From Anaerotruncus colihominis (GTDB lineage: Bacteria > Bacillota > Clostridia > Oscillospirales > Ruminococcaceae): 64,000 nucleotides of DNA. This document shows positions 1-8,678 of the stretch, one piece after another. The DNA lies in assembly GCF_010206195.1 (NCBI RefSeq), contig NZ_VIQT01000014.1, forward strand, positions 18,840 through 82,839, read 5' to 3'. The position numbers were made by a program, and so were the translations under genes. How positions within the stretch are numbered: the first letter of the stretch is position 1; every line of letters begins with the position of its first letter. Under the pieces are notes generated by a model, which saw only the letters and a program-made list of their open reading frames with translations, had not been told where the DNA came from and did not search any database.

Positions 1-474
1 GTTCGGTATCACGCCGGACCACTCCATACCGACGTCGGCTCCAGCCAGATGCTCAGTGAAAAGCCCCGTGACATGGTGGTCGATGACGATGACCTCATCC
101 ACCGCCTCTTTCATCTTCTTGGCGAACAGTCCCACAGTGGCGCTGCCGCAGCCGATGCGCATTTTTGCTTCCTTCACGCCGTTGATAACGGGAGGCTTGC
201 CAGCCTGAACAATGATCTTTGTTTTCTTGTTGACGGAAAGCTCCACTTCCTCGCCGTTGGCCAGCTCCACTATGGTGCGGGCCACGATGAAGCCGTCCGA
301 CACATCAGCCGGCTTGGTGATCGCTCCAAATTTGCAAACACGGGTACAAACGCCGCACTCACAGCACTTTTCAGCGCTGACGACGGCCTTGCGCTCCACC
401 ATTTCGATTGCGCCCACCGGACAGTTCTTCGAACAGATGGTGCAGCCCTTACATTTTTCATTTACGATTACCAT
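1..474 (-). CDS. hnr: 6-hydroxynicotinate reductase, N-terminal part (cut by window edge)
   Basis: The N-terminal 158 codons are present and the rest lies before the window. Two ferredoxin-type 4Fe-4S motifs are visible: Cys8, 11, 14 and 18 followed by Pro, and Cys37, 40, 43 and 47. The downstream part (GCGSATVGLF and IVIDHHVTG) looks like the start of a larger catalytic domain. The start at 474 follows a GGGAG ribosome site. It lies 53 bases after a gene that I recognise as enamidase. In Eubacterium barkeri, 6-hydroxynicotinate reductase and enamidase catalyse consecutive steps of nicotinate fermentation, the reductase using ferredoxin and making 1,4,5,6-tetrahydro-6-oxonicotinate. The reductase name is inferred from the Fe-S domain and this context; another Fe-S flavoprotein remains possible. 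Confidence 0.72.
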   Translation of the reverse strand, partial: MVIVNEKCKGCTICSKNCPVGAIEMVERKAVVSAEKCCECGVCTRVCKFGAITKPADVSDGFIVARTIVELANGEEVELSVNKKTKIIVQAGKPPVINGVKEAKMRIGCGSATVGLFAKKMKEAVDEVIVIDHHVTGLFTEHLAGADVGMEWSGVIPN

Positions 475-527
475 TGAGCGTCTCCCACTTTCTCATTAGA
501 TCGCTTTGGGCTATTGTCAGTCCCGCT

Positions 528-1691
528 TCAGATCACTTTCGCAGCGCGTTTGCAAGGAGGCGTATTGCGGCTCTTGGCGGCCTTGATAACGCCGTCGACC
601 ATGATGATGCTCAGGCCCGGAACATCGCCGCATTCAAAAGCCTCGACAGCGGTGTTCGCCACAGACCCCATCGGAGCGTCCATAAATACCAGGTCGGCCT
701 CGCGGCCTACTGCGATGATGCCAGTATTGAGCTTGTCATAAACCTTGGCGGAGTTGCCGGTCGCCATGCAGACGGCAATCTCGCCGGGAATATCGGAAAC
801 GGAAGCGACCTGGCAGATGTTGCGCAGGATACCCAGCGGGATAATACCGGTGCCGGAAGGCGCGTCGTTTCCAAAGATAATACGACCCAGCTGACCCTTC
901 TCTTTGGCGCGGCGGGCAACATAGTCGGTGACTTTTGGATTGCCGCACTGGACGATCTCCATCGCGAAATCTGTCTCATCCATGAGCTTATCGACTTCAC
1001 TAAGCGGAATTGCGGTCGGACCGCCGTTGATATGGGAAATAACGTCCGGCTTTGTAGCCATAACCTGCGCCGCAGTAACAGTGGACGAACCAGGGATCGA
1101 GGTGCCGCCCGTATGCATCTGCACCTTCATGCCGTTCTTATGCGCCCACTCGACCATCGGAGCCGCGTCGGCGGGGTCCTTCACGCTGCCAAGTCCGATT
1201 TCACCGACTGTCCAGACGCCCTCTTTTGCCAACTCCTCAAAGTCCTTTTCCACAAGGCCTTTCTCCAGAATCAGGCTTCCGCCATGTACCTTTACACCAC
1301 CGGGCTTGAGAGCCGCAAACGACTTGTGAGCCAGAACAGCCAGCGCCTTGGTTCCCGCGGGATCTTTGGGACGGCCGGGCGTGTGGACCTCGCCGGCGGA
1401 AATGATCGTGGTAACGCCGCCGTGCAGCTCACCTTCGATGAAGTTGCTGGCGAACTGACGATGCGCATAATCGCCCAGGCTGGTATGTACATGGGTGTCG
1501 AACAATCCAGGCGTAACGGTGGAACCAGCCGCGTCGATGACCTTCTCAGCTTCAACGCCGTTCGCAACTTCCGCACCGCCGATGGCCGCAATTTTGCCGT
1601 CGGCGACGACAATCGTGTCGCCCTTCAAAATGGGATTGTCGATATCACCGCTGAGAATGGTACCGATGTTTTTGATAACGATGGAACTCAT
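528..1691 (-). CDS. ena: Enamidase (1,4,5,6-tetrahydro-6-oxonicotinate amidohydrolase)
   Basis: This 387-residue amidohydrolase hydrolyses tetrahydro-6-oxonicotinate to 2-formylglutarate and ammonia in nicotinate fermentation. The sequence strongly resembles the E. barkeri enzyme (PDB 2VUN) as I recall it, for example AAGSTVTPGL, the metal-binding DTHVH motif (His67, His69), VQMHTGGTSIPGSSTVTA, SHINGGPTAI, AMEIVQCGNPK, GNDAPSGTGIIPLGILRN and the C-terminal SRNTPPCKRAAK. Length matches the family. The start at 1691 has an AAAGGGG ribosome site 8 bases upstream. It sits between the EIIC-like permease and the Fe-S reductase on the same strand, as expected for one catabolic operon under the divergent LysR gene. 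I am confident of the family and fairly confident of the substrate. Confidence 0.9.
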   Translation of the reverse strand: MSSIVIKNIGTILSGDIDNPILKGDTIVVADGKIAAIGGAEVANGVEAEKVIDAAGSTVTPGLFDTHVHTSLGDYAHRQFASNFIEGELHGGVTTIISAGEVHTPGRPKDPAGTKALAVLAHKSFAALKPGGVKVHGGSLILEKGLVEKDFEELAKEGVWTVGEIGLGSVKDPADAAPMVEWAHKNGMKVQMHTGGTSIPGSSTVTAAQVMATKPDVISHINGGPTAIPLSEVDKLMDETDFAMEIVQCGNPKVTDYVARRAKEKGQLGRIIFGNDAPSGTGIIPLGILRNICQVASVSDIPGEIAVCMATGNSAKVYDKLNTGIIAVGREADLVFMDAPMGSVANTAVEAFECGDVPGLSIIMVDGVIKAAKSRNTPPCKRAAKVI

Positions 1692-1772
1692 AGCAAAAAC
1701 CCCTTTCTGTTTTATCCGGTCTGTAGCTTATTTGTAACCCTTGCAGGGAGATCGGTCACGCTGGAATGTAGC

Positions 1773-1800
1773 GGGCGCCTGTTTTTTTAAACAGGCGCCC
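1773..1800. repeat. Perfect inverted repeat between permease and enamidase
   Basis: Twelve-base arms (GGGCGCCTGTTT and its complement) enclose a TTTT loop. It lies between the permease stop (1847) and the enamidase start (1691). There is no long U-tract after it on either strand, so it is more likely an mRNA-processing or attenuating hairpin that lowers expression of the downstream catabolic genes than a strong terminator. Confidence 0.7.
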
Positions 1801-1846
1801 GGCTCAAATCATATGTATGCCGCCGTCCGGGATGCGGCGCTGTCAA

Positions 1847-2956
1847 TCAGACGAGTTTGTAATCGCCTTCCTGAATCCAACCCTTTTTCCGCATAAATTC
1901 GGAGATGACAAACGACAGGATAGCGGGAAGTACGAAGCAGATCAGAAGCATTCCAATCCAGTCCATGGCGCCAGGCGCGATGGCTGTCATACCCATTTCA
2001 ACCGCCTTTTCACTCGGCGTCAGCCATCCGGTGACAACGCCGATCGGTCCCACCAGACCGCAGGTGCCCATACCAGCGGAGACAGAGGCTCCGTTCATGG
2101 TCAGGCCGAACACACAGGTCGCAATAGGCCCGGTGATTGCAGCCGCGAGCGTTGGCGGCAGCCACAGAATCGGTTTTTTAAGCAGGTTGGGAACCAGCAG
2201 CATGGAGGTGCCCAGACCGATAGCAGTCAAACCGCCCATTTTGTTCTCGCGGTAAGTGCAGACGGCAAATCCGACCATCTGCGCGCAGCAACCGGCGACA
2301 GCCGCGCCGCCCGCAAGGCCCACGATGCCAAGAGCCGCGCAGATTGCGGCCGAGCTGATGGGGAGCGTAAGGACGATGCCCATGAGGACGGACACCAAAA
2401 CGCCCATGAGGAAAGGCTGCTGATTAGTAGCCCACATGATGACATCGCCAAGGATAACAGCGATTTCGCCGATCGGCGGCGCCAAAAACTTCGCAAGCAA
2501 AACGCCTACAAGGATGGTGACTGTGGGGGTAACGATCAGATCAACCGGCGTGCGCTTGGAAACCAGCTTGCCGCAAAGGATGGCCACCAAACTTATAGCA
2601 TAAACAGCCAGCGGTCCGCCGCCGCCGCCCAAAGCATTCGCCGCAAAGCCTACGGTTGCAAGGGAATAGAGCACATATGGGGGACAGCTCATCGCGTAGC
2701 CGATGGCCAAAGCCATGGCCGCGCCCTGCACCGACGTGGTGTATCCGGCGACCTCCAGGAGAAAGGCCCCGACGCTGCCGGGGATAAATCCGCCGACGGT
2801 TTTGATGATGGTGCCGATCAACAGAGAGGCGAACAAGCCGTGAGCCATGCCGCCCAGCCCCTGAATGGCAATACGGTTAAAGGAGAACTCGATGTTTTGT
2901 TCCTTAAAGTACTTTTTGATACCGGTCAGTTCCTGTGCGTTGTTTTCCATTTGCAT
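1847..2956 (-). CDS. PTS EIIC-like (PTS_EIIC_2 family) membrane permease, orphan
   Basis: This 369-residue polytopic membrane protein has about ten hydrophobic segments and the glycine-rich blocks AANALGGGGGP, LTMNGASVSAGMG and GPIGVVTGWLTPSEKA, typical of the PTS_EIIC_2 family. No EIIA or EIIB domain or gene is nearby, so it probably works as an uncoupled carrier or channel rather than a phosphorylating PTS. The start at 2956 (MQMENN) is chosen because AGGAGG lies 6 bases upstream; a longer frame runs through an upstream hairpin and is not credible. Being first in the operon with enamidase suggests uptake of nicotinate or a related compound, which is inference from context only. It resembles the membrane part of sugar PTS permeases, so the substrate is open. 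Confidence 0.75.
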   Translation of the reverse strand: MQMENNAQELTGIKKYFKEQNIEFSFNRIAIQGLGGMAHGLFASLLIGTIIKTVGGFIPGSVGAFLLEVAGYTTSVQGAAMALAIGYAMSCPPYVLYSLATVGFAANALGGGGGPLAVYAISLVAILCGKLVSKRTPVDLIVTPTVTILVGVLLAKFLAPPIGEIAVILGDVIMWATNQQPFLMGVLVSVLMGIVLTLPISSAAICAALGIVGLAGGAAVAGCCAQMVGFAVCTYRENKMGGLTAIGLGTSMLLVPNLLKKPILWLPPTLAAAITGPIATCVFGLTMNGASVSAGMGTCGLVGPIGVVTGWLTPSEKAVEMGMTAIAPGAMDWIGMLLICFVLPAILSFVISEFMRKKGWIQEGDYKLV

Positions 2957-3380
2957 AGATTTCCTCCTCAATTCATAATCTGTGTCTGGTGCGCAATGCA
3001 TAGGGAATATTGCCCGGCCGTTCCCCCTCAGCCGGTTATCTATACCACACGCCGAAACCGGCATATGGTATAATCAACTTTATCATTGATTTTTATCTCA
3101 ATTATATTATAATAATATCAAACGGACTTGTTTGCTATTTTTGCTTCTTGCAGTTAATTACCACAATAAACCGATCAGAATTTAGCAAAATTTCATTAAA
3201 TTATTTTTTTAACATCTATATAATACCATATTGGTCACGCTATTTCAAATACAATAATGTTTTGTAAAACGCCTCATTATACATTTTTTATATATTGATA
3301 TACTCAATAATACCAAAAACGCCAGGGTTATTTTTATGCAATAATACCAATATCCAAAACTACAGAGGAGTTTTTGTGCG
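2957..3380. promoter_or_regulatory. Divergent control region, nicotinate operon and lysR
   Basis: This AT-rich region separates the minus-strand catabolic operon from the plus-strand LysR gene and must hold both promoters. A hairpin at 3041-3072 has TATACCA and TGGTATA arms and resembles the palindromic repeat family found elsewhere in the window; its right arm gives an extended -10 (TGGTATAAT, 3066-3074) on the plus strand. The heptamer AATACCA recurs three times (about 3223, 3311 and 3345) just upstream of lysR and is a possible binding site for the regulator. No protein gene is seen here. Confidence 0.55.
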
Positions 3381-4277
3381 ATGACACTAAAACAATTGGA
3401 GTACTTTCTGGAGATCGCGCGGCTGGGCAACGTCACCCGTGCCGCCCAAAGCCTGAATATTTCCCAACCGCCTCTCAGCCTTCAGCTCAAGTCGCTGGAG
3501 GACGAGCTTGGCACGCCTCTTTTCCGGCGTGACAAGCGGCATCTCGAGATCACTCCCGCCGGGAAGCTTCTCCAGGAACGTGCTCAGGCGATCCTGGCCC
3601 TTCTTGACGAAACCACCGGCGACATCCACGCCCTGTCAACCGAAAAACAGATCACCCTGCGCATCGCCACCATCGGTTCGGTGAACAACCGCCTGTTGCC
3701 CAACCTCATCTCCCGTTTTTCCCGGGATTATTTTTATGTCAACTTCCGTGTTATCGAAGGCAGGACCGAGCATGTCCTGGAGCATGTGACAACCGGCAAT
3801 GTAGATTTCGGATTCGTCCGTGAACCCTTTAACATGTCCCATTTTCGTTCGGTCCTGATTCATGATCCAGCCTTGACGCCAGGTCAGTCCGACCATTTCG
3901 TCGCCATTGCGCAGCCCCAATTTTATGACGCCTATTATGAAGGTGACTCCCGCAACACCATCGATATTGACGAACTTAAAGACAAGCCTCTGATTATTCA
4001 TCAGCGTTACCGCGAAATGCTCCTTGGAGCCTGCCGCAAACGCGGCTTTAATCCATATATCATCTGTGAAAACGATGAAATCCATTCCTCCCTGAGCTGG
4101 GCGCGGGCGGGAATCGGCATCGCCATTGCTCCATACACCTCAGCCATCCTCAGCATTGATCCAGGCCTGGTGATCCGCCGCCTGACATTTACAGCCTTCA
4201 TCCCCTGGGTGCGTCTGGTATGGAATCCGTTCTGCCAGCTTTCCAACGAGGCCCTTGCCTTTATGAATATGATTTGA
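3381..4277 (+). CDS. LysR-family transcriptional regulator (likely of nicotinate genes)
   Basis: This 298-residue LysR-type regulator has an N-terminal winged helix-turn-helix (residues 1-60, with LEIARLGNVTRAAQSLNISQ and LSLQLKSLEDELG) and a C-terminal effector-binding domain starting near residue 90 (LRIATIGSVNNRLLP). The ATG at 3381 follows AGAGGAG. It is divergent from the permease-enamidase-reductase operon, the usual arrangement for a LysR protein that senses a pathway compound and activates the neighbouring operon. Effector identity (nicotinate or an intermediate) is inferred from context. Confidence 0.88.
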   Translation: MTLKQLEYFLEIARLGNVTRAAQSLNISQPPLSLQLKSLEDELGTPLFRRDKRHLEITPAGKLLQERAQAILALLDETTGDIHALSTEKQITLRIATIGSVNNRLLPNLISRFSRDYFYVNFRVIEGRTEHVLEHVTTGNVDFGFVREPFNMSHFRSVLIHDPALTPGQSDHFVAIAQPQFYDAYYEGDSRNTIDIDELKDKPLIIHQRYREMLLGACRKRGFNPYIICENDEIHSSLSWARAGIGIAIAPYTSAILSIDPGLVIRRLTFTAFIPWVRLVWNPFCQLSNEALAFMNMI

Positions 4278-4380
4278 CAGGTGCTCTCATTCCAGCCAGG
4301 CTGATAAAATTTTGCAGTCTCTGAATAAAGCCGCTTGCCCGGTCAAGAATTCTTTCAACGAACAGTTGGGAGGATTTTCT

Positions 4381-5001
4381 ATGAAACGCTTTCACACAAC
4401 ACGATTTGATTGTGCTGTTTTGCTCGGCATCGTTCTTTCCGTCATACTCGCCAATCTCTCCGTATTTGGCCGGGAATGCGCACAGGTGCGCGGCGACGTG
4501 GTCCGTTTACATATCCTTGCGAATTCCGACAGCGGCTATGACCAGAGCCTGAAGCTGCGCGTGCGCGACCGGATTCTCGCACAGGTCGGCGGCGTTTTCA
4601 GCGCGCAGCAGTCGCAGGCCGACGCCAAGGCGGTCGCGGTTGCCAGTTTACCGGAAATCGAAGCTGCCGCGCGCGCGGCGCTTATTGAAGCCGGCTGCGA
4701 CGTGCCGGTGCATGCAGAAGTTTGCAGCATGTATTTCACAACGCGGCAATATGACAATCTGTCCCTGCCCGCCGGCGTTTACGACGCGGTTCGCGTGACC
4801 ATCGGCGCGGGTGCCGGGCACAATTGGTGGTGCGTCATGTATCCGCCGATCTGCCTGCCAGCGGCCGAACCTCCCGAATCGGCCGCGCTTACTGAAATTG
4901 AAGCGTTAAACAACGAACCTCTTTTCAAGCCGAAGCTCGCCGTTGTTGAATTGTTTGAACGCTTTTTCCCCTCGGAGTCCATCACTGAAAATCAGGGATA
5001 A
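4381..5001 (+). CDS. spoIIR: Stage II sporulation protein R
   Basis: SpoIIR is made in the forespore under sigma F and secreted to trigger SpoIIGA cleavage of pro-sigma E in the mother cell. The 206-residue product has an N-terminal hydrophobic export segment (residues 12-28) followed by the family motif VRLHILANSDSGYDQ and LKLRVRDRIL, then CSMYFTTRQYDNLSLPAGVYDAVRV split by variable residues, and NWWCVMYPPIC near the C-terminal half. The ATG at 4381 is preceded by GGGAGGA; an in-frame upstream extension lacks a ribosome site. It is monocistronic and is followed by a bidirectional terminator shared with ackA. Confidence 0.93.
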   Translation: MKRFHTTRFDCAVLLGIVLSVILANLSVFGRECAQVRGDVVRLHILANSDSGYDQSLKLRVRDRILAQVGGVFSAQQSQADAKAVAVASLPEIEAAARAALIEAGCDVPVHAEVCSMYFTTRQYDNLSLPAGVYDAVRVTIGAGAGHNWWCVMYPPICLPAAEPPESAALTEIEALNNEPLFKPKLAVVELFERFFPSESITENQG

Positions 5002-5104
5002 AGCTTCATACGCCATAACGTGCGGCAAAAATATGCAATCCGGCGCGTGAAATTTTTGCACATCACTTTTGACTGCGGGAAAAGCGCACATCATTTTGTA
5101 TAAT

Positions 5105-5134
5105 AAAACCCCGGGCCTGGGCCCGGGGTTTTAT
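5105..5134. terminator. Bidirectional terminator between spoIIR and ackA
   Basis: A GC-rich stem (AAAACCCCGGGCC and its complement around a short loop) with A-tract before and T-tract after serves both convergent genes. Confidence 0.9.
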
Positions 5135-5162
5135 ACTTCTATCAGAACCGTTCGCAGGCGGC

Positions 5163-6365
5163 TCAGATTTTTTCCACGATCTGTTTTGTATCGCGCGCAA
5201 TTAAAAGCTCCTCGTTGGTTGGTATCACCCAGGTTTCCACACGGCTGTGCGGCGCAGAAATATTCTGCTCACGACCCTGCGACTCTCTGTTGATGACCTC
5301 ATCAATATTGATACCCAGAAAGGCCATTCCTGCGCAGACGCGCTTACGGACATGGTGGTCGTTCTCACCAATGCCGCCTGTAAAGACGACGGCGTCGATC
5401 CCGCCCATCGCGGCGGCATAGCTGCCCACGAATTTTTTGATCTGATACGAAAGCATATCGACCGTCAACTGTGCGCGGGAATCGCCCTTGTCAGCGGCGC
5501 GGGTAACGTCGCGGTTGTCGCTTGAGATACCGGACAGGCCGAGCAATCCGGATTTTTTGTTGAGCATATCGCTCATTTCCTTCATGGACAGGCCCTCCTT
5601 GTCAGCCAGATAGGTGACAATTGAAGCGTCGATGCTGCCGGAGCGCGTTCCCATGATGAAGCCGTCGAGCGGTGTAAAGCCCATACTCGTGTCGATACAG
5701 ATCCCGTTTTTGATCGCGCACAGCGATCCGCCGTTGCCCAGGTGACAGATGATGACGCGGCTGCCGGTGCGGCTGATATCGGAAATTTCAAAGAGACGGT
5801 TGCTGACATAGCGGTGACTCGTCCCGTGGAATCCATAGCGGCGCACATGGTATTTCTCATAATACTCGTAGGGAATACCAAACATATACGCCTTTTCCGG
5901 CATCGTCTGATGGAACGCCGTATCAAACACCGCAACCTGCGGTACATGCTCGCCAAACACATCGCGGCATGCTTTGATCGAGAGGACGGCGGCCGGGTTA
6001 TGCAACGGTGCAAGATCGCACAGGCTCTCGATTTTGCCGAGCACATCGCCGGTGATCAAAACAGATTCTGTAAAAGATTCGCCGCCGTGAACGACGCGCT
6101 GTCCGATTGCGCCGATTTCGCCGATATTTTCCAGCGCGCGCCCCTCGCCCTCAATCAGATTCCGGACCAGCTCGCGCAGCGCCTCCGTATGCGTCGGGAA
6201 TGCTATTTCACTGGTGCGCTTGACACCATCCGGGCCGGTGTGCGAAATCGCACCGTCTATGCCGATGCGTTCACAATTGCCCTTGGCGAGCACTTTTTCA
6301 CCATCCATATCGATTAGCTGATACTTCAAGGACGAGCTTCCCGCGTTGATAACCAGTACCTTCAT
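5163..6365 (-). CDS. ackA: Acetate kinase
   Basis: Acetate kinase converts acetyl phosphate and ADP to acetate and ATP, the main substrate-level phosphorylation step in many fermenters. The 400-residue length is standard. Family motifs include NAGSSSLKYQL at the N-terminus, GQRVVHGG, VFDTAFHQTMP, GFHGTSHRYVS, CHLGNGGSL, DTSMGFTPLDG, GTRSGSID and FTGGIGEND. The ATG at 6365 has AAGGAG 8-9 bases upstream; the longer frame reaching 6434 has no such site. No pta gene adjoins it. The divergent neighbour is tmcAL, a pairing that I recall from other clostridia. Confidence 0.97.
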   Translation of the reverse strand: MKVLVINAGSSSLKYQLIDMDGEKVLAKGNCERIGIDGAISHTGPDGVKRTSEIAFPTHTEALRELVRNLIEGEGRALENIGEIGAIGQRVVHGGESFTESVLITGDVLGKIESLCDLAPLHNPAAVLSIKACRDVFGEHVPQVAVFDTAFHQTMPEKAYMFGIPYEYYEKYHVRRYGFHGTSHRYVSNRLFEISDISRTGSRVIICHLGNGGSLCAIKNGICIDTSMGFTPLDGFIMGTRSGSIDASIVTYLADKEGLSMKEMSDMLNKKSGLLGLSGISSDNRDVTRAADKGDSRAQLTVDMLSYQIKKFVGSYAAAMGGIDAVVFTGGIGENDHHVRKRVCAGMAFLGINIDEVINRESQGREQNISAPHSRVETWVIPTNEELLIARDTKQIVEKI

Positions 6366-6456
6366 GCATGTAACTCCTTTTCTTTGTTCGCGCGCCCGTT
6401 TCTCCGCCAAGTGGGGCAGGCCGCTCTTTTTCAAGCTCTCTTTTTACAACGTAAAC

Positions 6457-6484
6457 TTGACAGGACTCTATACAGTTATATATT
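6457..6484 (+). promoter_or_regulatory. Sigma A-type promoter for tmcAL
   Basis: TTGACA (6457-6462), a 16-base spacer and TATATT (6479-6484) lie 90 bases before the tmcAL start in the ackA-tmcAL divergent region. Confidence 0.65.
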
Positions 6485-6575
6485 ATTACAATATCACACA
6501 AATTACAAGCATGGATTTTATGTGGTTTTGTTAAAAAACTATCATTTGTTCCACGCTATGGAAAGGTTCGATCAT

Positions 6576-7787
6576 ATGGAAAAAATGGTGGTCGCGGGTA
6601 TTGTGGCTGAATACAACCCCTTTCATAATGGGCACGCCTATCAGATCGAAGCGACCCGTGCAGCCGGCGCGACGCATATTGCCGCCGTACTGAGCGGCAA
6701 TTTTGTCCAGCGCGGCGGTCCGGCGTGCACGCCAAAATCTGTCCGAGCAAACGCAGCGATTGCCTGCGGTGCGGACCTTGTGCTCGAACTGCCTTTGCCC
6801 TACGCGATGGCCACGGCCGAACGGTTTGCCGCCGGCGCCGTCGGCCTGCTCGGCGCGCTCGGCTGCGTGGATGTCATTTCTTTTGGGAGCGAATGCGGCG
6901 ATCTCGCATTGCTGTCCAAAGCAGCCGAAGCAGTCTGCTCCCCCTACTGCGACGATTACACAAAAAATCTGCTTGAAAGCGGCGTCACCTATGCGCGCGC
7001 CAGGCAAAAGGCCGTGGAACAGCTATACGGGCAGAGTGTCGCGGAAGTTTTATCCTCCCCAAACAACACGCTGGCCGTAGAATACCTGCGCCAGATCGCC
7101 CTGCAAAAGCTGCGCATTGCGCCGTTCACAGTGACGCGCGGCGGCGCGCGCCACGACAGCGACAAAGCGGATGGAAAAACGGCCTCCGCCGCTCTGCTGC
7201 GCAATCTGCTTGACCTGGAGGGCATCGAATCGGTCGCGCCGTATGTCCCCGCGCCCGCCCTGCAAATCTACCGGGCCGCGGCTGCCGCCGGGTGGATGCC
7301 GTTCGTTTCGCACAGCCTCAATGCCGCCGTGCTCGCCCGTCTGCGTATGATGGAGAAGGACGCGTTTTCCCGCCTGCCGGACGTTTCAGGCGAGGGTCTT
7401 GGCAACCGCCTTTACGACGCGGTCCGTGCGTCCGTCTCACTCGACGACCTGCTTGCGCGCGTCAAGACAAAGCGCTATACGCTCGCCCGTATCCGCAGGC
7501 TCGTCTGGCACGCGTTTCTCGGCACGGACGCTTCGCTCATGCGTTTGCCGCCGCCATATATCCGCGTGCTCGCGTTTAACCGGCGCGGCATGGAGCTGCT
7601 TTCCGCCGCGGATAAAACGGCCAGCCTTCCGATCTCGCATTCGCTCGCAAAGCTGGAGGCACACAGCGACGTCTGCGCACGCTTCGCCCAGCTCGAAGCG
7701 TGCGCCGCGGATCTTTATACACTCGGCCTGCCCAGAGTGTTGCCGTGCGGCTCCGATTATATACAGAAAATATCGGTGCACGGATAA
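6576..7787 (+). CDS. tmcAL: tRNA(Met) cytidine acetate ligase TmcAL
   Basis: TmcAL activates acetate with ATP and acetylates the wobble cytidine of elongator tRNA-Met. The 403-residue protein starts with the nucleotidyltransferase signature GIVAEYNPFHNGH (HxGH-type ATP-binding motif) and continues with LSGNFVQRGGPA and LVLELPLPYA, then FGSECGD, SPNNTLAVEY and RGGARHDS, all typical of the YlbM/TmcAL family. The ATG at 6576 is chosen because GGAAAGG lies about 9 bases upstream; an ATG at 6558 has no such site. Its position beside acetate kinase fits an acetate-using enzyme, though the link is only contextual. Confidence 0.93.
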   Translation: MEKMVVAGIVAEYNPFHNGHAYQIEATRAAGATHIAAVLSGNFVQRGGPACTPKSVRANAAIACGADLVLELPLPYAMATAERFAAGAVGLLGALGCVDVISFGSECGDLALLSKAAEAVCSPYCDDYTKNLLESGVTYARARQKAVEQLYGQSVAEVLSSPNNTLAVEYLRQIALQKLRIAPFTVTRGGARHDSDKADGKTASAALLRNLLDLEGIESVAPYVPAPALQIYRAAAAAGWMPFVSHSLNAAVLARLRMMEKDAFSRLPDVSGEGLGNRLYDAVRASVSLDDLLARVKTKRYTLARIRRLVWHAFLGTDASLMRLPPPYIRVLAFNRRGMELLSAADKTASLPISHSLAKLEAHSDVCARFAQLEACAADLYTLGLPRVLPCGSDYIQKISVHG

Positions 7788-7880
7788 CTGATTTCGAAAC
7801 AACGCCATACGCGGCGCGTCAGAAATATAAAGGCCAATACCTGCCGAAGAGGAGCTTCTTTGCAGGCTGCACAGTATAAA

Positions 7881-7921
7881 AAGAGCAAGGCAAACCAGCG
7901 CGGTCCGCCTTGCTCTTTCCT
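7881..7921. terminator. Terminator after tmcAL and the ABC cassette (convergent)
   Basis: The inverted repeat AAGAGCAAGGC / GCCTTGCTCTT is flanked by A and T tracts and lies between the tmcAL stop and the stop of the minus-strand permease gene. Confidence 0.8.
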
Positions 7922-7990
7922 TCTTTATATGGCCTTGTCTTGAAAGCCCGCTTTCCGCCGCGCGGTAAGCATCCTCAATTTCCAGACAGC

Positions 7991-8626
7991 TCAGCCGCCC
8001 GCGTCCAAGCTGCGGCGCGTATACGCATACCGCGCGACTAAAAATGAGACGGCCAGCACTGCAAGCCCCGCCGCCCAAAGGACCAGTACCATGCCGCGCG
8101 GCAATCGCCATAAATCCCCGCTTTGGGCGATCTGCCGGCCGAAAAGCGCCGCGCCAAGGAACAAAGCGCAAAACAGCGCCAGAAACCATCTCTGCGCGCA
8201 GACCGCGCCAAGCGTATAGAAAAGTGCCAGCATCACGGACGCCAGCAGCGCGCCTGCAAAAAATCCAACGGCCATACCGGCATCCGTTCCAAGCCGGTTC
8301 AAGGCGTGCGGCAGCAGGGGCGCTGCGGCTCCGTTGATAAGACGCATGATCCCGCACAAAGCCAGCAGGGACGCGCCAGTGAACAGGTACCGCGCGCAGA
8401 CGATCTGCGCACGCGTTACCGGCAGCGTACAGACGGCGGCGCTTACCGCGCCATCGTCCGCAACAGCGGTACAGGAAACCACCCAAGCGCCCATCAAAAA
8501 ACCGATAACCGCCAGAATGTCCGACATTGAAAAGAGCGCCGTCTCAAGCAGGATCGCCGCCGCGCCTGTCGGCGCGGCGCGAAGGCTGCGCAGATCGAAC
8601 GCCAGCAGACGTGCGATGTTTCTCAT
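7991..8626 (-). CDS. ABC-2 type transporter permease (second permease of GntR-ABC cassette)
   Basis: This 211-residue hydrophobic protein has about six membrane segments. The TLPVTRAQIVCARYL motif is characteristic of ABC-2 type permeases encoded next to YtrA-type GntR regulators. It is the last gene of a four-gene minus-strand cassette (regulator, ATPase, two permeases). TLPVTRAQIV closely parallels ALPITRRQIV in the preceding permease, so the two are probably diverged duplicates forming a heterodimeric membrane channel. The substrate is unknown; related Firmicute systems respond to cell-wall stress or antimicrobial peptides. Confidence 0.8.
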   Translation of the reverse strand: MRNIARLLAFDLRSLRAAPTGAAAILLETALFSMSDILAVIGFLMGAWVVSCTAVADDGAVSAAVCTLPVTRAQIVCARYLFTGASLLALCGIMRLINGAAAPLLPHALNRLGTDAGMAVGFFAGALLASVMLALFYTLGAVCAQRWFLALFCALFLGAALFGRQIAQSGDLWRLPRGMVLVLWAAGLAVLAVSFLVARYAYTRRSLDAGG

Positions 8627-8678
8627 TTAAATCCCTCCTTAACGCCGGAGATTCTTCGTTTTCCAAACAGTCCCCAAC

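Noticed and set aside
408..1790. 460-codon plus-strand frame opposite enamidase
   Set aside because: It is antisense to a clear enamidase and has no family features.
4278..4380. Sigma F promoter before spoIIR
   Set aside because: A GGCTGATAAAAT stretch is suggestive but does not fit the sigma F -10 consensus at all fixed positions, and no clear -35 is present.
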